The notes under the pieces: model-generated
Seen by the model: the letters and a program-made list of their open reading frames with translations, nothing else
Databases searched by the model: none
Told to the model about the DNA's origin: nothing
Shown: positions 7,468-14,256 of the stretch, in pieces
How the letters are laid out: each line of letters starts with the position of its first letter
Numbering within the stretch: the first letter of the stretch is position 1
Translations under genes and position numbers: made by a program
Origin: CAZHHH01 sp964532085
GTDB taxonomy: Bacteria; Bacteroidota; Bacteroidia; Bacteroidales; Marinilabiliaceae
Reading direction: 5' to 3'
Assembly (NCBI GenBank): GCA_964532085.1
Contig: CAZHHH010000024.1
Location: 1 to 26,579, forward strand
Length of the DNA: 26,579 nucleotides

Positions 7468-8085
7468 ATGAAAAAAACAATTAAAATTGCATGCCTCTCT
7501 TTGGTACTTATGATCTCCTCTCATGCATTTGGACAAAAACTAGGAATTAAAGCCGGATATAACCAATCTAATGTTCATGTATCTTCTGATTATACAGATA
7601 AGATATTTAATTCAAACTCTGGGTATCATGTAGGTTTAGCCGCAGATTTTCCATTAATTGGCTGGTTTTCACTCGAGTCAGGGCTTTATGCATCTTCTAA
7701 AGGATTTAAGATGGGAGAAGGACCAGTAAAAACTACTTTTTCCCCCACATATTTAGAAATTCCTGTTAAACTAAAACTTTCAATTGGTCTGTCAAAGTTA
7801 AATGTATATGCTGCTGCAGGTGGTTATTTTGATGTGGGTATTGGAGGAAATACAACCGAATCCAAAGTGTTAGGCATTGAAAATAAGGTGAAAGAGTCTA
7901 TTAAATGGGGTTCAGATGGATTAAAAAGAGTTGATTACGGTACTTTAGTTGGAGCTGGAGTGCAAATTTCAAGATTTGATATTGGGCTAGGTTATCAATT
8001 CGGCTTGGCAGACCTTATGGATGCAGAGTATGATGTAAAACAAGTTAACAGAGTATTCTCTCTTTCATTAGGATTTTGGTTCTAA
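7468..8085 (+). CDS. Outer-membrane beta-barrel protein (porin family, PorT-like)
   Basis: The protein has 205 residues. The signal peptide is about residues 1-22, ending SHAFGQ, the common Bacteroidota cleavage context just before KLGIKAGYNQSNV. The mature part is a run of amphipathic strands (GYHVGLAADFPL, FSLESGLYASSKGF, YLEIPVKLKLSIG, FDIGLGYQFGLADL) ending FSLSLGFWF. This matches the small eight-stranded outer-membrane barrel domain (the beta-brl_2 type) that occurs in many copies in Bacteroidota genomes, usually without known function. It is transcribed alone: a divergent gene lies upstream and a strong terminator follows at 8110. A second protein of the same kind is encoded at 21896. 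Confidence 0.85.
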   Translation: MKKTIKIACLSLVLMISSHAFGQKLGIKAGYNQSNVHVSSDYTDKIFNSNSGYHVGLAADFPLIGWFSLESGLYASSKGFKMGEGPVKTTFSPTYLEIPVKLKLSIGLSKLNVYAAAGGYFDVGIGGNTTESKVLGIENKVKESIKWGSDGLKRVDYGTLVGAGVQISRFDIGLGYQFGLADLMDAEYDVKQVNRVFSLSLGFWF

Positions 8086-8109
8086 AAATAAAATTATAGA
8101 AAGAAATAT

Positions 8110-8141
8110 AAATGCGTAGCTCAAAATGTTACGCATTTTTT
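8110..8141 (+). terminator. Rho-independent terminator after the barrel gene
   Basis: A perfect 9-bp stem pairs AAATGCGTA (8110-8118) with TACGCATTT (8130-8138) around an 11-base loop and runs into a T-tract. It lies 24 bases after the barrel-gene stop. Confidence 0.78.
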
Positions 8142-8145
8142 CTTG

Positions 8146-8153
8146 TAACTTTG
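8146..8153 (+). promoter_or_regulatory. Candidate -7 element for sfsA
   Basis: TAACTTTG matches TAnnTTTG exactly and is the same 8-mer seen ahead of the AraC regulator and sdhC. It would give a leader of about 28 bases. The -33 position falls in the preceding terminator and has no TTG. Confidence 0.4.
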
Positions 8154-8187
8154 TAAAAAGTAAGAAAAAATAATAATAAAACATATA

Positions 8188-8880
8188 ATGAAATTTGAAT
8201 CTGAATTAGTTAAAGGGAAGCTTATAAAGAGGTATAAACGGTTTTTAGCAGATGTGGAGTTAGAATCTGGTGAAGTTGTAACTGCACATTGTGCAAATAG
8301 TGGTTCGATGTTAACTTGTTTGGAAGAAGGAGCTCCTGTAGCCTTAACTTATGTTGACGATCCAAAAAGAAAGACAAAGTACACTTGGGAGATGATTTTT
8401 GTTAATAATAACTGGGTTGGTATAAATACATCACATCCAAATAAAATAGTATTTGATGCTATCGTAAATAAAGAGATAAAAGGTCTTGATATGTACGATG
8501 AGGTAAAGCGTGAGGTAAAGTTTGATGAGAGTCGTCTAGATGTTGTAGCAAAAAATAGTGAAGAAACCTGTGTTATTGAGGTTAAAAATGTCACTATGAT
8601 GGTTGATAACATTGCTCTTTTTCCTGATGCGAAAACGTCTCGTGGTTTAAAACATCTTAATACTTTAATTAGATTAAAGTCTGAAGGATATAGGGCTGTA
8701 ATGGTTTATATAATTCAGAGGGGAGATATAAACTCTTTCACTATTGCAAAAGATATTGACCCTGATTATGCTGAAGGATTGAAGAATGCGGTGGAAAATG
8801 GGGTAGAGGTGTTTGCACTTAAAGCGAATGTTACACCAGAAAAGATTGAAATTGAAAAACAAGTTGATTTTTTTCTATAA
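8188..8880 (+). CDS. sfsA: SfsA family DNA/RNA nuclease
   Basis: The 230-residue protein is the usual SfsA length. It was first described as a sugar-fermentation stimulation protein in E. coli; the family has an N-terminal OB-like fold and a PD-(D/E)xK nuclease domain. Visible here are the family motif HCANSGSML (34-42), the nuclease triad pattern with Asp118 in ESRLDVV and Glu131-x-Lys133 in VIEVKNVT, and the conserved FPDAKTSRGLKHLNTL block (145-160). All the expected active-site residues are present, so the enzyme looks functional. The gene has its own -7-like element and converges on the cysteine-repeat gene across a bidirectional terminator. Its physiological role in Bacteroidota is not established. 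Confidence 0.93.
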   Translation: MKFESELVKGKLIKRYKRFLADVELESGEVVTAHCANSGSMLTCLEEGAPVALTYVDDPKRKTKYTWEMIFVNNNWVGINTSHPNKIVFDAIVNKEIKGLDMYDEVKREVKFDESRLDVVAKNSEETCVIEVKNVTMMVDNIALFPDAKTSRGLKHLNTLIRLKSEGYRAVMVYIIQRGDINSFTIAKDIDPDYAEGLKNAVENGVEVFALKANVTPEKIEIEKQVDFFL

Positions 8881-8916
8881 AAAAGGGACTCATCGTATTG
8901 ATGACTCCCTTCTGTT
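8878..8916. terminator. Bidirectional terminator between convergent sfsA and the Cys-repeat gene
   Basis: AAGGGACTCATC (8883-8894) pairs with GATGACTCCCTT (8900-8911) with one C-C mismatch and a 5-base loop. It is flanked by an A-tract on the left and T-rich sequence on the right, so it can serve both convergent genes. Confidence 0.75.
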
Positions 8917-8931
8917 TTATAAAGAATTAAA

Positions 8932-9198
8932 TTACTCTTTTTTTGAGCAACAAGGCTTAGCTTCTTTTTTATCACATTCAGCCTTTTTTGCTTCACTGCA
9001 TTCAGCTTTTTTAGCTTTGTCGCATTCAGCTTTTTTAGCTTCAGTGCACTCAGCTTTTTGTTCTTTTGTGCATTCTGCCTTTTGCTTTTCACAATTTTCT
9101 TGTTTTTGTGGTTCTTTTGTAACTGTCTCAGCCATTATTGGCGATAATAGGCTCAAAGAAAATAGAACCATAAATAAAAATGCTGCTTTTTTTACCAT
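8932..9198 (-). CDS. Secreted cysteine-rich octapeptide-repeat protein, function unknown
   Basis: The protein has 88 residues. The start at 9198 is preferred over an in-frame ATG at 9252 because it puts a clean signal peptide at the N-terminus (MVKKAAFLFMVLFSLSLLSPIMA, cleavage after about residue 23). The mature part is almost entirely Lys, Glu, Ala and Cys. Cysteines at 43, 51, 59, 67, 75 and 83 are exactly eight residues apart, in repeats of the type KAEC(T/D/S)(K/E)AK, and are followed by Cys84; Cys36 lies just before. The repeats are also visible as a 24-base tandem array in the DNA, so they arose by recent duplication. The segment is probably helical and exported, with possible metal-binding or redox roles, but I recognise no family. 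It diverges from the sensor kinase at 9318. Confidence 0.8.
   Translation of the reverse strand: MVKKAAFLFMVLFSLSLLSPIMAETVTKEPQKQENCEKQKAECTKEQKAECTEAKKAECDKAKKAECSEAKKAECDKKEAKPCCSKKE
8974..9093 (-). repeat. Tandem 24-bp coding repeat, five units
   Basis: Five back-to-back 24-base units, conserved around the plus-strand string GCATTCAGCTTTTTTAGCTT, encode the octapeptide repeats of the Cys-rich protein. Units differ at a few positions each. There are no unrelated spacers, so this is not a CRISPR array. Confidence 0.85.
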
Positions 9199-9247
9199 AA
9201 TTTTTGTTTTTAAAAATTTAAACTTATACCTCTTCTCAATGATATAA

Positions 9248-9273
9248 AACAACTGAATATCTGTCAGGTTGTT
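9248..9273. repeat. Bulged inverted repeat between the Cys-repeat gene and the two-component pair
   Basis: AACAAC-TGA (9248-9256) pairs with TCAGGTTGTT (9264-9273) with a single bulged base and a 7-base spacer. It sits between the divergent genes, 50 bases from the Cys-repeat start and 45 from the kinase start, where a shared operator would be expected. Confidence 0.4.
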
Positions 9274-9317
9274 AGTCGATTGTTAAAATTTGTTATTGAT
9301 TAGTTAATGATAGGTAA

Positions 9318-10640
9318 TTGAAAATTCAAAATTGTTTTGTAGATTTATATTTAAAAAAAAGTTATTGTGTGAGTAAATTAAAGAATAAAATAAATTCGAT
9401 TTGGCTTTTAGCTCCAACAACTTATCTTATACTAGTAATATTGCTATTTTTTCAGATAGGTTGGGTTCTTCGTTTGGCAAAATTAGAAGAGCAAAATTTT
9501 AACCATAAAGTCAATATGGCACTTCGTCAAGCAAGTAGTAATATCAGCGAACAGCAACCAATATGCGATGACATTCATGAGTTTATCTCTAGTAAATATA
9601 GCACTAAGAGTGAAGTTGAAGAGCATCATAGAGAGAAAATATCTAAAGTTGATAGTGTGATATTAGCTGCTTTTGATGAATGGTCTATCGATTTGCCCTA
9701 CAATTTTTGTATTACTGACAGTTTTTTGCACTCAAAGCCTGCTGGAAAAAAAACACCCTTATATTACCAGAACCTAGATGGAGTTTTTTCTGGAAATGGT
9801 ATTTATATTGAGGTGGAATTTCCTACTCGAAATCAATTTTTCTTAAATCAGCTTATTGGAGTTTTGAGTTTATCAATAGTTTTCTTATTTTTTGTCTTTT
9901 ATTCATTTATGCGATTTTCAATTGTATATAAACAGAGTAAAAAAACAATAGAAGATTCAAAAGATTTTATTAATAATATGGTCCATGAATTTCAGACTCC
10001 ATTAGCAAATATGAGGTTTGCAGCAGGTTTAGTGAAGAAGAATTGCGAAGAGGGCGAGGTTGATTATGATAAAATAGAGAAATATTCTAATATAATAATT
10101 AAAGAATCAAAACGTTTACAAAGACTTGTAGAAAAGGTTTTACGCATAGGAACTTATAAAGAAGAAAGACTAAAAAGCGAAATTGTCGATATGCATGAAG
10201 TTATTGAATCTCAGGTCTTGGCACATGAAGGAAGAACCCTGTTTTTAGATGGTACAATAACCTTTGAAAAGGGTGCGTCGGACTTTTATGTTGAAGGTGA
10301 TTTTGAGCTATTATCCTTAATTTTTTCTAACTTAATCGACAACTCTTTAAAATATATTACATTAGCACCCAAAATTTTTATTAAATCTTTTAACAAAAGT
10401 GGCAAGTTGATTGTTACTGTAAGCGATAATGGTATAGGAATCAAAAAAGAGAACCTTAATTCCATTTATGATAAATATTATCGAGTCGCCACTGGCGACA
10501 AGCATGATATTAAAGGTTTTGGCCTAGGATTATCGCTTGTTTACCGCGTTGTTAAAGCAATTGGAGGTGAGATAGAAGTTAAAAGTAAGTTGAATAAAGG
10601 TACAATTTTTACAATAATATTGCCTATTAAAACAAAATAA
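9318..10640 (+). CDS. Two-component sensor histidine kinase
   Basis: The protein has 440 residues. Membrane helices at about 28-50 and 176-200 bracket a periplasmic sensor region of roughly 125 residues with no recognised domain. Then come a dimerization/phosphoacceptor helix with His223 in NMVHEFQTPLANM, an N-box (NLIDNSLKYI), a G1 box (VSDNGIGI) and a G2 box (KGFGLGLSLVYRVV). Gln follows HEF where Lys is more usual. No ATG precedes the first membrane helix in this frame; a stop at 9315 limits the start to TTG 9318 or GTG 9369, and both would keep the first helix. It is followed two bases later by its response regulator. It probably senses an envelope condition; the divergent Cys-repeat gene is a plausible target. 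Confidence 0.9.
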   Translation: MKIQNCFVDLYLKKSYCVSKLKNKINSIWLLAPTTYLILVILLFFQIGWVLRLAKLEEQNFNHKVNMALRQASSNISEQQPICDDIHEFISSKYSTKSEVEEHHREKISKVDSVILAAFDEWSIDLPYNFCITDSFLHSKPAGKKTPLYYQNLDGVFSGNGIYIEVEFPTRNQFFLNQLIGVLSLSIVFLFFVFYSFMRFSIVYKQSKKTIEDSKDFINNMVHEFQTPLANMRFAAGLVKKNCEEGEVDYDKIEKYSNIIIKESKRLQRLVEKVLRIGTYKEERLKSEIVDMHEVIESQVLAHEGRTLFLDGTITFEKGASDFYVEGDFELLSLIFSNLIDNSLKYITLAPKIFIKSFNKSGKLIVTVSDNGIGIKKENLNSIYDKYYRVATGDKHDIKGFGLGLSLVYRVVKAIGGEIEVKSKLNKGTIFTIILPIKTK

Positions 10641-10642
10641 TT

Positions 10643-11341
10643 ATGAGTGACAAAAAAAGAGTATTAATCGTTGAGGATGATCAAAACATGGGCTTTTTAC
10701 TAAAAGAGTTCTTGAGTGATAATAACTTTGATGTAACACATTGTCTAGACGGAAATTCTGGATTGGCTGAGTTTGAGAAAAATGAGTATGATATATGTCT
10801 TTTAGACGTAATGATGCCAGGTTTAGATGGTTATTCATTGGCTGAAGCTATTAGATTAAGAAAAAACGTGCCATTTATTTTCTTAACAGCTCGTTCTATG
10901 AAGGAGGATAAACTTCGTGGTTTCCACTTAGGTTGTGACGATTATGTAACAAAACCATTTGATGAAGAAGAGTTACTTTGTAGAATTCATGCTGTTTTAA
11001 ATAGATATAATCCTGAAGATAGTTTCAGAGTTGCTATCTCTCCTTCTTATGAGTTAGGTGATTATACATTTGACACTCAGAATTATGCCCTGATTTATGA
11101 TGGAGAAACTACAAGATTGACACATCGTGAAAGTGATTTGTTAACAATGCTTTGTGCAAATCAAGATGTGCTTGTTAAGCGTAATGATTTATTAATATCA
11201 TTTTGGGGGAAAGTAGACTATTTTAATGGTAGAAGTTTAGATGTATTTATTGCTAGGTTAAGAAAGCTTTTAAGCAATGATCCTAAAGTTAAAATAGAAA
11301 CAGTTCCTAAAGTGGGATATATCTTTACCGTCGATAATTAA
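10643..11341 (+). CDS. OmpR/PhoB-family response regulator
   Basis: The protein has 232 residues. The receiver domain (about 5-120) has the acidic pocket Glu11-Asp12-Asp13, phosphoacceptor Asp55 in CLLDVMMPGLDG, Thr82 and Lys104 in VTKPF. The C-terminal winged-helix DNA-binding domain (about 135-230) shows LTHRESDLLTMLCAN, the recognition-helix region RSLDVFIARLRKLL, and the final hairpin KIETVPKVGYIF. It starts two bases after the kinase stop, so the pair is co-transcribed and very likely a cognate system. Targets are unknown; the inverted repeat at 9248-9273 upstream of the pair is a candidate site. No terminator is seen before rbfA 82 bases later. Confidence 0.95.
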   Translation: MSDKKRVLIVEDDQNMGFLLKEFLSDNNFDVTHCLDGNSGLAEFEKNEYDICLLDVMMPGLDGYSLAEAIRLRKNVPFIFLTARSMKEDKLRGFHLGCDDYVTKPFDEEELLCRIHAVLNRYNPEDSFRVAISPSYELGDYTFDTQNYALIYDGETTRLTHRESDLLTMLCANQDVLVKRNDLLISFWGKVDYFNGRSLDVFIARLRKLLSNDPKVKIETVPKVGYIFTVDN

Positions 11342-11394
11342 TCTTCTGTTGCTATCTTATATATTTTTATTAAGGATATTACGTTGAAAAACAT

Positions 11395-11402
11395 TATTTT
11401 TG
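11395..11402 (+). promoter_or_regulatory. Candidate -7 element for rbfA
   Basis: TATTTTTG matches TAnnTTTG and lies 22 bases before the rbfA ATG. No TTG is found at the -33 position, so the support is only the -7 match and the location. Confidence 0.35.
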
Positions 11403-11423
11403 CTTTTAAAATGATATAAAAAT

Positions 11424-11762
11424 ATGGATACAACAAGACAAAATAAAGTTAGTCGATTAGTTCAGAAGGAGCTGAGTGAGATATTTCAACGTGAAGTTAC
11501 TGATATTCTGATGGGAACAATGATTAGTGTTACAACAACAAGAATATCTCCTGATATGGGAAATGCTAAGGTATATTTAAGTATTTTTCCCACAGGCAAT
11601 AAGTTGGAGGTTTTTAAAAATATAGAAGCTAATAATTCGAGAATTAGGTTTTTACTCGGAAAAAGAGTTGGTAAACAGATGAGAATAATACCTGAACTGC
11701 AATTTTATATTGATGATAGTTTAGATTATTCCCAAAGGATTGACGAACTCTTAAAAGATTAA
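11424..11762 (+). CDS. rbfA: 30S ribosome-binding factor RbfA
   Basis: The protein has 112 residues, typical for RbfA, a cold-shock-linked factor that binds the immature 30S subunit near the 5' end of 16S rRNA and helps its final processing. The sequence carries the family pattern: N-terminal helix QNKVSRLVQKELSEIFQRE, the strand ISVTTTRISPDMGNAKVYLSIFP, a central helix IEANNSRIRFLLGKRVGKQMRIIPELQFYIDDSLDYSQRIDELL with the conserved PELxFxxDxS motif. It starts a three-gene run with the methyltransferase (2 bases later) and the LolC/E-type permease, an arrangement that suggests co-transcription. Identification is secure. Confidence 0.95.
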   Translation: MDTTRQNKVSRLVQKELSEIFQREVTDILMGTMISVTTTRISPDMGNAKVYLSIFPTGNKLEVFKNIEANNSRIRFLLGKRVGKQMRIIPELQFYIDDSLDYSQRIDELLKD

Positions 11763-11764
11763 TT

Positions 11765-12580
11765 ATGCAGTATGATCCTATAAAGAAAAGCTTGGGAAAG
11801 GTGTTTAATAGAACACCTTTTTTGCGAATTATATTTTATCGACTTCTAGATTTACTACTTTTAAGAACTTGGTATATAAAAAAAGAGCTTAGAAAATGGA
11901 GAAAAAGTGCTCCTAAAGATGCAATGATATTAGATGCTGGCTCTGGATTTGGACAATATGTATGGAGATTGTCACAAATGGGGAAAAAGTTTCGAATATT
12001 AGGCGTGGATGTTAAGCAAGAACAAATTGATGATTGCAATAATTTTTTCTCAAAAAAGAATCTTTCAAATCGAGTTCAGTTTCAGGTTGCAGATTTAGTC
12101 ACATTTAGTGATAAGGATAAATATGATTTAGTATTGTCTGTTGATGTGATGGAGCATATAGAGGAAGATGAGAAAGTGATGAAAAACCTTTGTCACTCGC
12201 TAAAAAAAGGTGGAATGCTCTTAATTTCAACACCGTCAGATCAAGGCGGCTCAGACACTTATGATCACGGTGATGAGGTTACTGGATTTATAGCTGAGCA
12301 TGTTAGAGACGGATATAGCATAGAAGATATTGAAGGTAAACTAAAAAGGGCTGGTTTTTCAACTATAGAATCTATATATAGCTATGGAAAAGCTGGGAAT
12401 ATTGCTTGGAGATTATCTATGAAATGTCCAATTATGACGCTCAATAAATCTAAGCTGTTTTTCATATTGCTACCATTTTATTATGTCATAGCATATCCTA
12501 TCGCTTTTATTTTAAATGTTATAGATACATTAGGAAATCATAAAAAAGGAACAGGACTAATAGTAAAGGCAATAAAATAG
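11765..12580 (+). CDS. Class I SAM-dependent methyltransferase
   Basis: The protein has 271 residues. The Rossmann-type methyltransferase core begins with motif I, ILDAGSGFGQY (about 55-65), which binds the methionine part of SAM, followed by LGVDVKQEQID, VADLVTF, and LVLSVDVMEHIEEDEKVMKNL (post-I and motif IV region), as in the Methyltransf_11 group. The N-terminal 40 residues are basic and hydrophobic, and the C-terminus has a hydrophobic stretch (KLFFILLPFYYVIAYPIAFIL), so it may associate with the membrane. The substrate cannot be told. It sits two bases after rbfA and 12 bases before the permease gene, so it is probably in the same operon. Confidence 0.88.
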   Translation: MQYDPIKKSLGKVFNRTPFLRIIFYRLLDLLLLRTWYIKKELRKWRKSAPKDAMILDAGSGFGQYVWRLSQMGKKFRILGVDVKQEQIDDCNNFFSKKNLSNRVQFQVADLVTFSDKDKYDLVLSVDVMEHIEEDEKVMKNLCHSLKKGGMLLISTPSDQGGSDTYDHGDEVTGFIAEHVRDGYSIEDIEGKLKRAGFSTIESIYSYGKAGNIAWRLSMKCPIMTLNKSKLFFILLPFYYVIAYPIAFILNVIDTLGNHKKGTGLIVKAIK

Positions 12581-12592
12581 AGATTTAAAAAC

Positions 12593-13828
12593 ATGAAGTT
12601 AGCATCATCCATAGCTTTCAGATATCTTTTTGCTAAAAAAAGTCAAAATATAATCAATATAATCTCTTGGATATCAGTGACTGGTGTGTTTGTTAGTACA
12701 GTGGGATTATTGGTTATTCTATCTGTATTTAATGGACTTCATGATTTAGTTTCTTCACTTTATAGTTCTTTAGATCCTGATTTGAAAATTGAGTCAAATA
12801 TGGGTAAGATAATCTACACTGACTCAATAAGTACATCATCTATTATGGAAATAAAAGGGGTTGATAAAATAACAGCCGTTATAGATGAACCAGTTTTATT
12901 TAGATATGATAAACGTCAAGTGCCAGGAAGAATTATGGGAGTGGATGGTGATTTTGAAAATGTTACATCAATAAATTCTGTAATAATTTCTGGAGAATAT
13001 AGCTTAAAAGAGGGTGATACTTATAATGGTGTTGTTGGATATGCATTAGCAGATCAATTGGCGCTACGCTCAAATTTTGTAACTCCATTAATGGTTTATG
13101 CTCCAAAAAGAAAGGGACAAATTAATCCAATGCGTCCAGATTTAGCTTTTACATCAATATATTTACAAACTTCAGGATTGTTTATGATGAATCAGCTCGA
13201 ATATGATATTTCATATACCATTGTAGATATTGTTAGAGCTAGAGAACTACTACAATACGGCAATAACGAAGTCAGTTGGATAGGTGTAAAAGTTGATGAA
13301 AATGCTGATGTAGAAGGTGTTAAAAAAAGAATAAAGAGCAGTATTTCAGATGATTACAAAGTGCTAAATAGGGAAGAGCAACATGCCACATTTTTTAAAA
13401 TGATGAAAATAGAGAAGTTGATGGGATATCTTATTTTATCATTTATACTTATGATTGCCCTTTTTAATGTAATAGGAACGCTCTCTATGTTGATTTTTGA
13501 GAAAAAAGCGAGTATTGCAACACTTAGAAGTATGGGAGCTGATAAAAAGTTGATAAATCGAATATTCCTAATTGAAGGGTGGCTGATTTCTTTAGTGGGA
13601 TTGACAGTGGGATTGATTGTTGGCGCTTTATTAATTTGGATACAGCAAACCTTTGGAGTTATCAGATTAGGAACTGATGGACATTATGTAGTAGATGCAT
13701 ATCCTGTAATACTTAAATTTGCGGATATAATTACTGTGTTTTTAACAGTTTCTGTTGTAGGATTTGTAGCTGCGTGGTATCCAGTTAAATCAATTGTTAA
13801 TAAGCATTTTAACGAAATAAAGCTTTAA
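12593..13828 (+). CDS. FtsX-like ABC permease, LolC/LolE lipoprotein-releasing type
   Basis: The protein has 411 residues with the MacB/FtsX layout: an N-terminal membrane helix (about 22-47), a large periplasmic domain, and three C-terminal helices (about 275-300, 325-350, 375-400). Signature LolC/E features are the start SIAFRYLFAKKSQNIINIISWISVTGV, the SVFNGLHDLV segment, the coupling region EKKASIATLRSMGADKKLINRIFLIEGWLIS, and the ending FVAAWYPVKSI. Proteins of this type work with the ATPase LolD to release lipoproteins from the inner membrane; no LolD is in the window. It closes the rbfA run. A 12-base direct repeat (13811-13822, 13846-13857) begins in its last codons. Which of LolC or LolE it is cannot be decided. 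Confidence 0.87.
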   Translation: MKLASSIAFRYLFAKKSQNIINIISWISVTGVFVSTVGLLVILSVFNGLHDLVSSLYSSLDPDLKIESNMGKIIYTDSISTSSIMEIKGVDKITAVIDEPVLFRYDKRQVPGRIMGVDGDFENVTSINSVIISGEYSLKEGDTYNGVVGYALADQLALRSNFVTPLMVYAPKRKGQINPMRPDLAFTSIYLQTSGLFMMNQLEYDISYTIVDIVRARELLQYGNNEVSWIGVKVDENADVEGVKKRIKSSISDDYKVLNREEQHATFFKMMKIEKLMGYLILSFILMIALFNVIGTLSMLIFEKKASIATLRSMGADKKLINRIFLIEGWLISLVGLTVGLIVGALLIWIQQTFGVIRLGTDGHYVVDAYPVILKFADIITVFLTVSVVGFVAAWYPVKSIVNKHFNEIKL

Positions 13829-13857
13829 GCCAAATTGGTTGTTAAAACGAAATAAAG
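13811..13857 (+). repeat. 12-bp direct repeat at the 3' end of the permease gene
   Basis: AACGAAATAAAG occurs at 13811-13822, inside the last codons of the permease gene, and again at 13846-13857 in the non-coding DNA. It marks the left boundary of the repeat island and could reflect a small duplication or an insertion junction. Confidence 0.6.
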
Positions 13858-13891
13858 TTCAGCGGAGTTAATTACACCTTGTAAAAAATGC

Positions 13892-13958
13892 CACACCTAC
13901 GGCGTTAAATTCAAACCATAATAACGATGTTCTACAAAGGTTTCACGCCTACGGCGTT
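13892..13958. repeat. Pair of 'ACGCC-TAC-GGCGT' hairpin units
   Basis: CACACCTACGGCGTT (13892-13906) and CACGCCTACGGCGTT (13944-13958) are 52 bases apart and differ at one base. The second forms a perfect ACGCC/GGCGT stem with loop TAC; the first has one mismatch. A further direct repeat AAAGGTTT (13936-13943, 13982-13989) lies around the second unit. Similar motifs recur between genes in many environmental bacterial genomes, from memory. Confidence 0.7.
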
Positions 13959-14033
13959 CGGTTCATTGCGAAGCATTTTATAAAGGTTTAAATTGTGCGG
14001 GTTTAGGTTAGTTAAATGAAATATATATCACAT

Positions 14034-14103
14034 TCAACCCACTTTGGGGTTGGTTCGCATTAAATTATCTACCCCGCAATGAATTACGGGGTTATCCATA
14101 TTT
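14034..14103. repeat. Dispersed intergenic repeat, copy 1
   Basis: This segment matches 26490-26579 except for a 22-base insert in the latter and a few substitutions. It begins with a short hairpin CAACCC/GGGTTG (14035-14040 with 14047-14052, loop ACTTTG) and ends with a second hairpin, ACCCCG/CGGGGT (14071-14076 with 14087-14092). The stretch from ATCTACCCCG to TTATCCATATT is identical in both copies. Confidence 0.85.
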
Positions 14104-14141
14104 CACCCCATTCGCCGCGCCTCGTCTTTGGCGAGGGGGTG
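14104..14141. repeat. Nested hairpin element, variant with CACCCC outer arms
   Basis: Outer arms CACCCC (14104-14109) and GGGGTG (14136-14141) enclose an inner hairpin CTCGTC-TTT-GGCGAG (14121-14135). The layout is outer arm, an 11-base spacer, inner hairpin, outer arm. The same design occurs at 14257-14296 (opposite orientation) and 26491-26529. Confidence 0.8.
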
Positions 14142-14190
14142 ATTTTCAACACGTAAAATTAAATTATGCAAAAAGTACGTTATGTACATC

Positions 14191-14206
14191 AACACCGTAT
14201 GGTGTT
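14191..14206. repeat. Short hairpin AACACC-GTAT-GGTGTT
   Basis: A 6-bp stem with a 4-base loop, 10 bases ahead of the next hairpin in the island. Just left of it is a GTAC...GTAC pair (14175-14187). It is one of the regularly spaced hairpins of the island. Confidence 0.6.
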
Positions 14207-14215
14207 ATATGTTAT

Positions 14216-14241
14216 TAACCCCATAATTCATTATGGGGTTA
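14216..14241. repeat. Perfect palindromic hairpin, variant of the ACCCC/GGGGT module
   Basis: TAACCCCATAAT (14216-14227) pairs fully with ATTATGGGGTTA (14230-14241), leaving two central bases. It matches, in reverse orientation, the module at 14071-14092 and 26548-26569. A G-C pair in those copies is replaced here by A-T, and a U-G wobble (minus-strand reading) by U-A, so pairing is preserved while sequence changes. Confidence 0.8.
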
Positions 14242-14256
14242 GTAATCTCTTAATAT

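Noticed and set aside
8974..9093. Possible CRISPR-like or minisatellite array
   Set aside because: Units are directly adjacent with no distinct spacers and keep the reading frame of a secreted protein, so this is a coding tandem repeat.
8766..9247. Other long frames over the Cys-repeat gene (8813-9247 plus strand, 8766-9092 minus strand)
   Set aside because: They result from the repetitive codons read in other frames. They lack plausible starts, one overlaps the end of sfsA on the opposite strand, and only the frame at 8932-9198 has a signal peptide.
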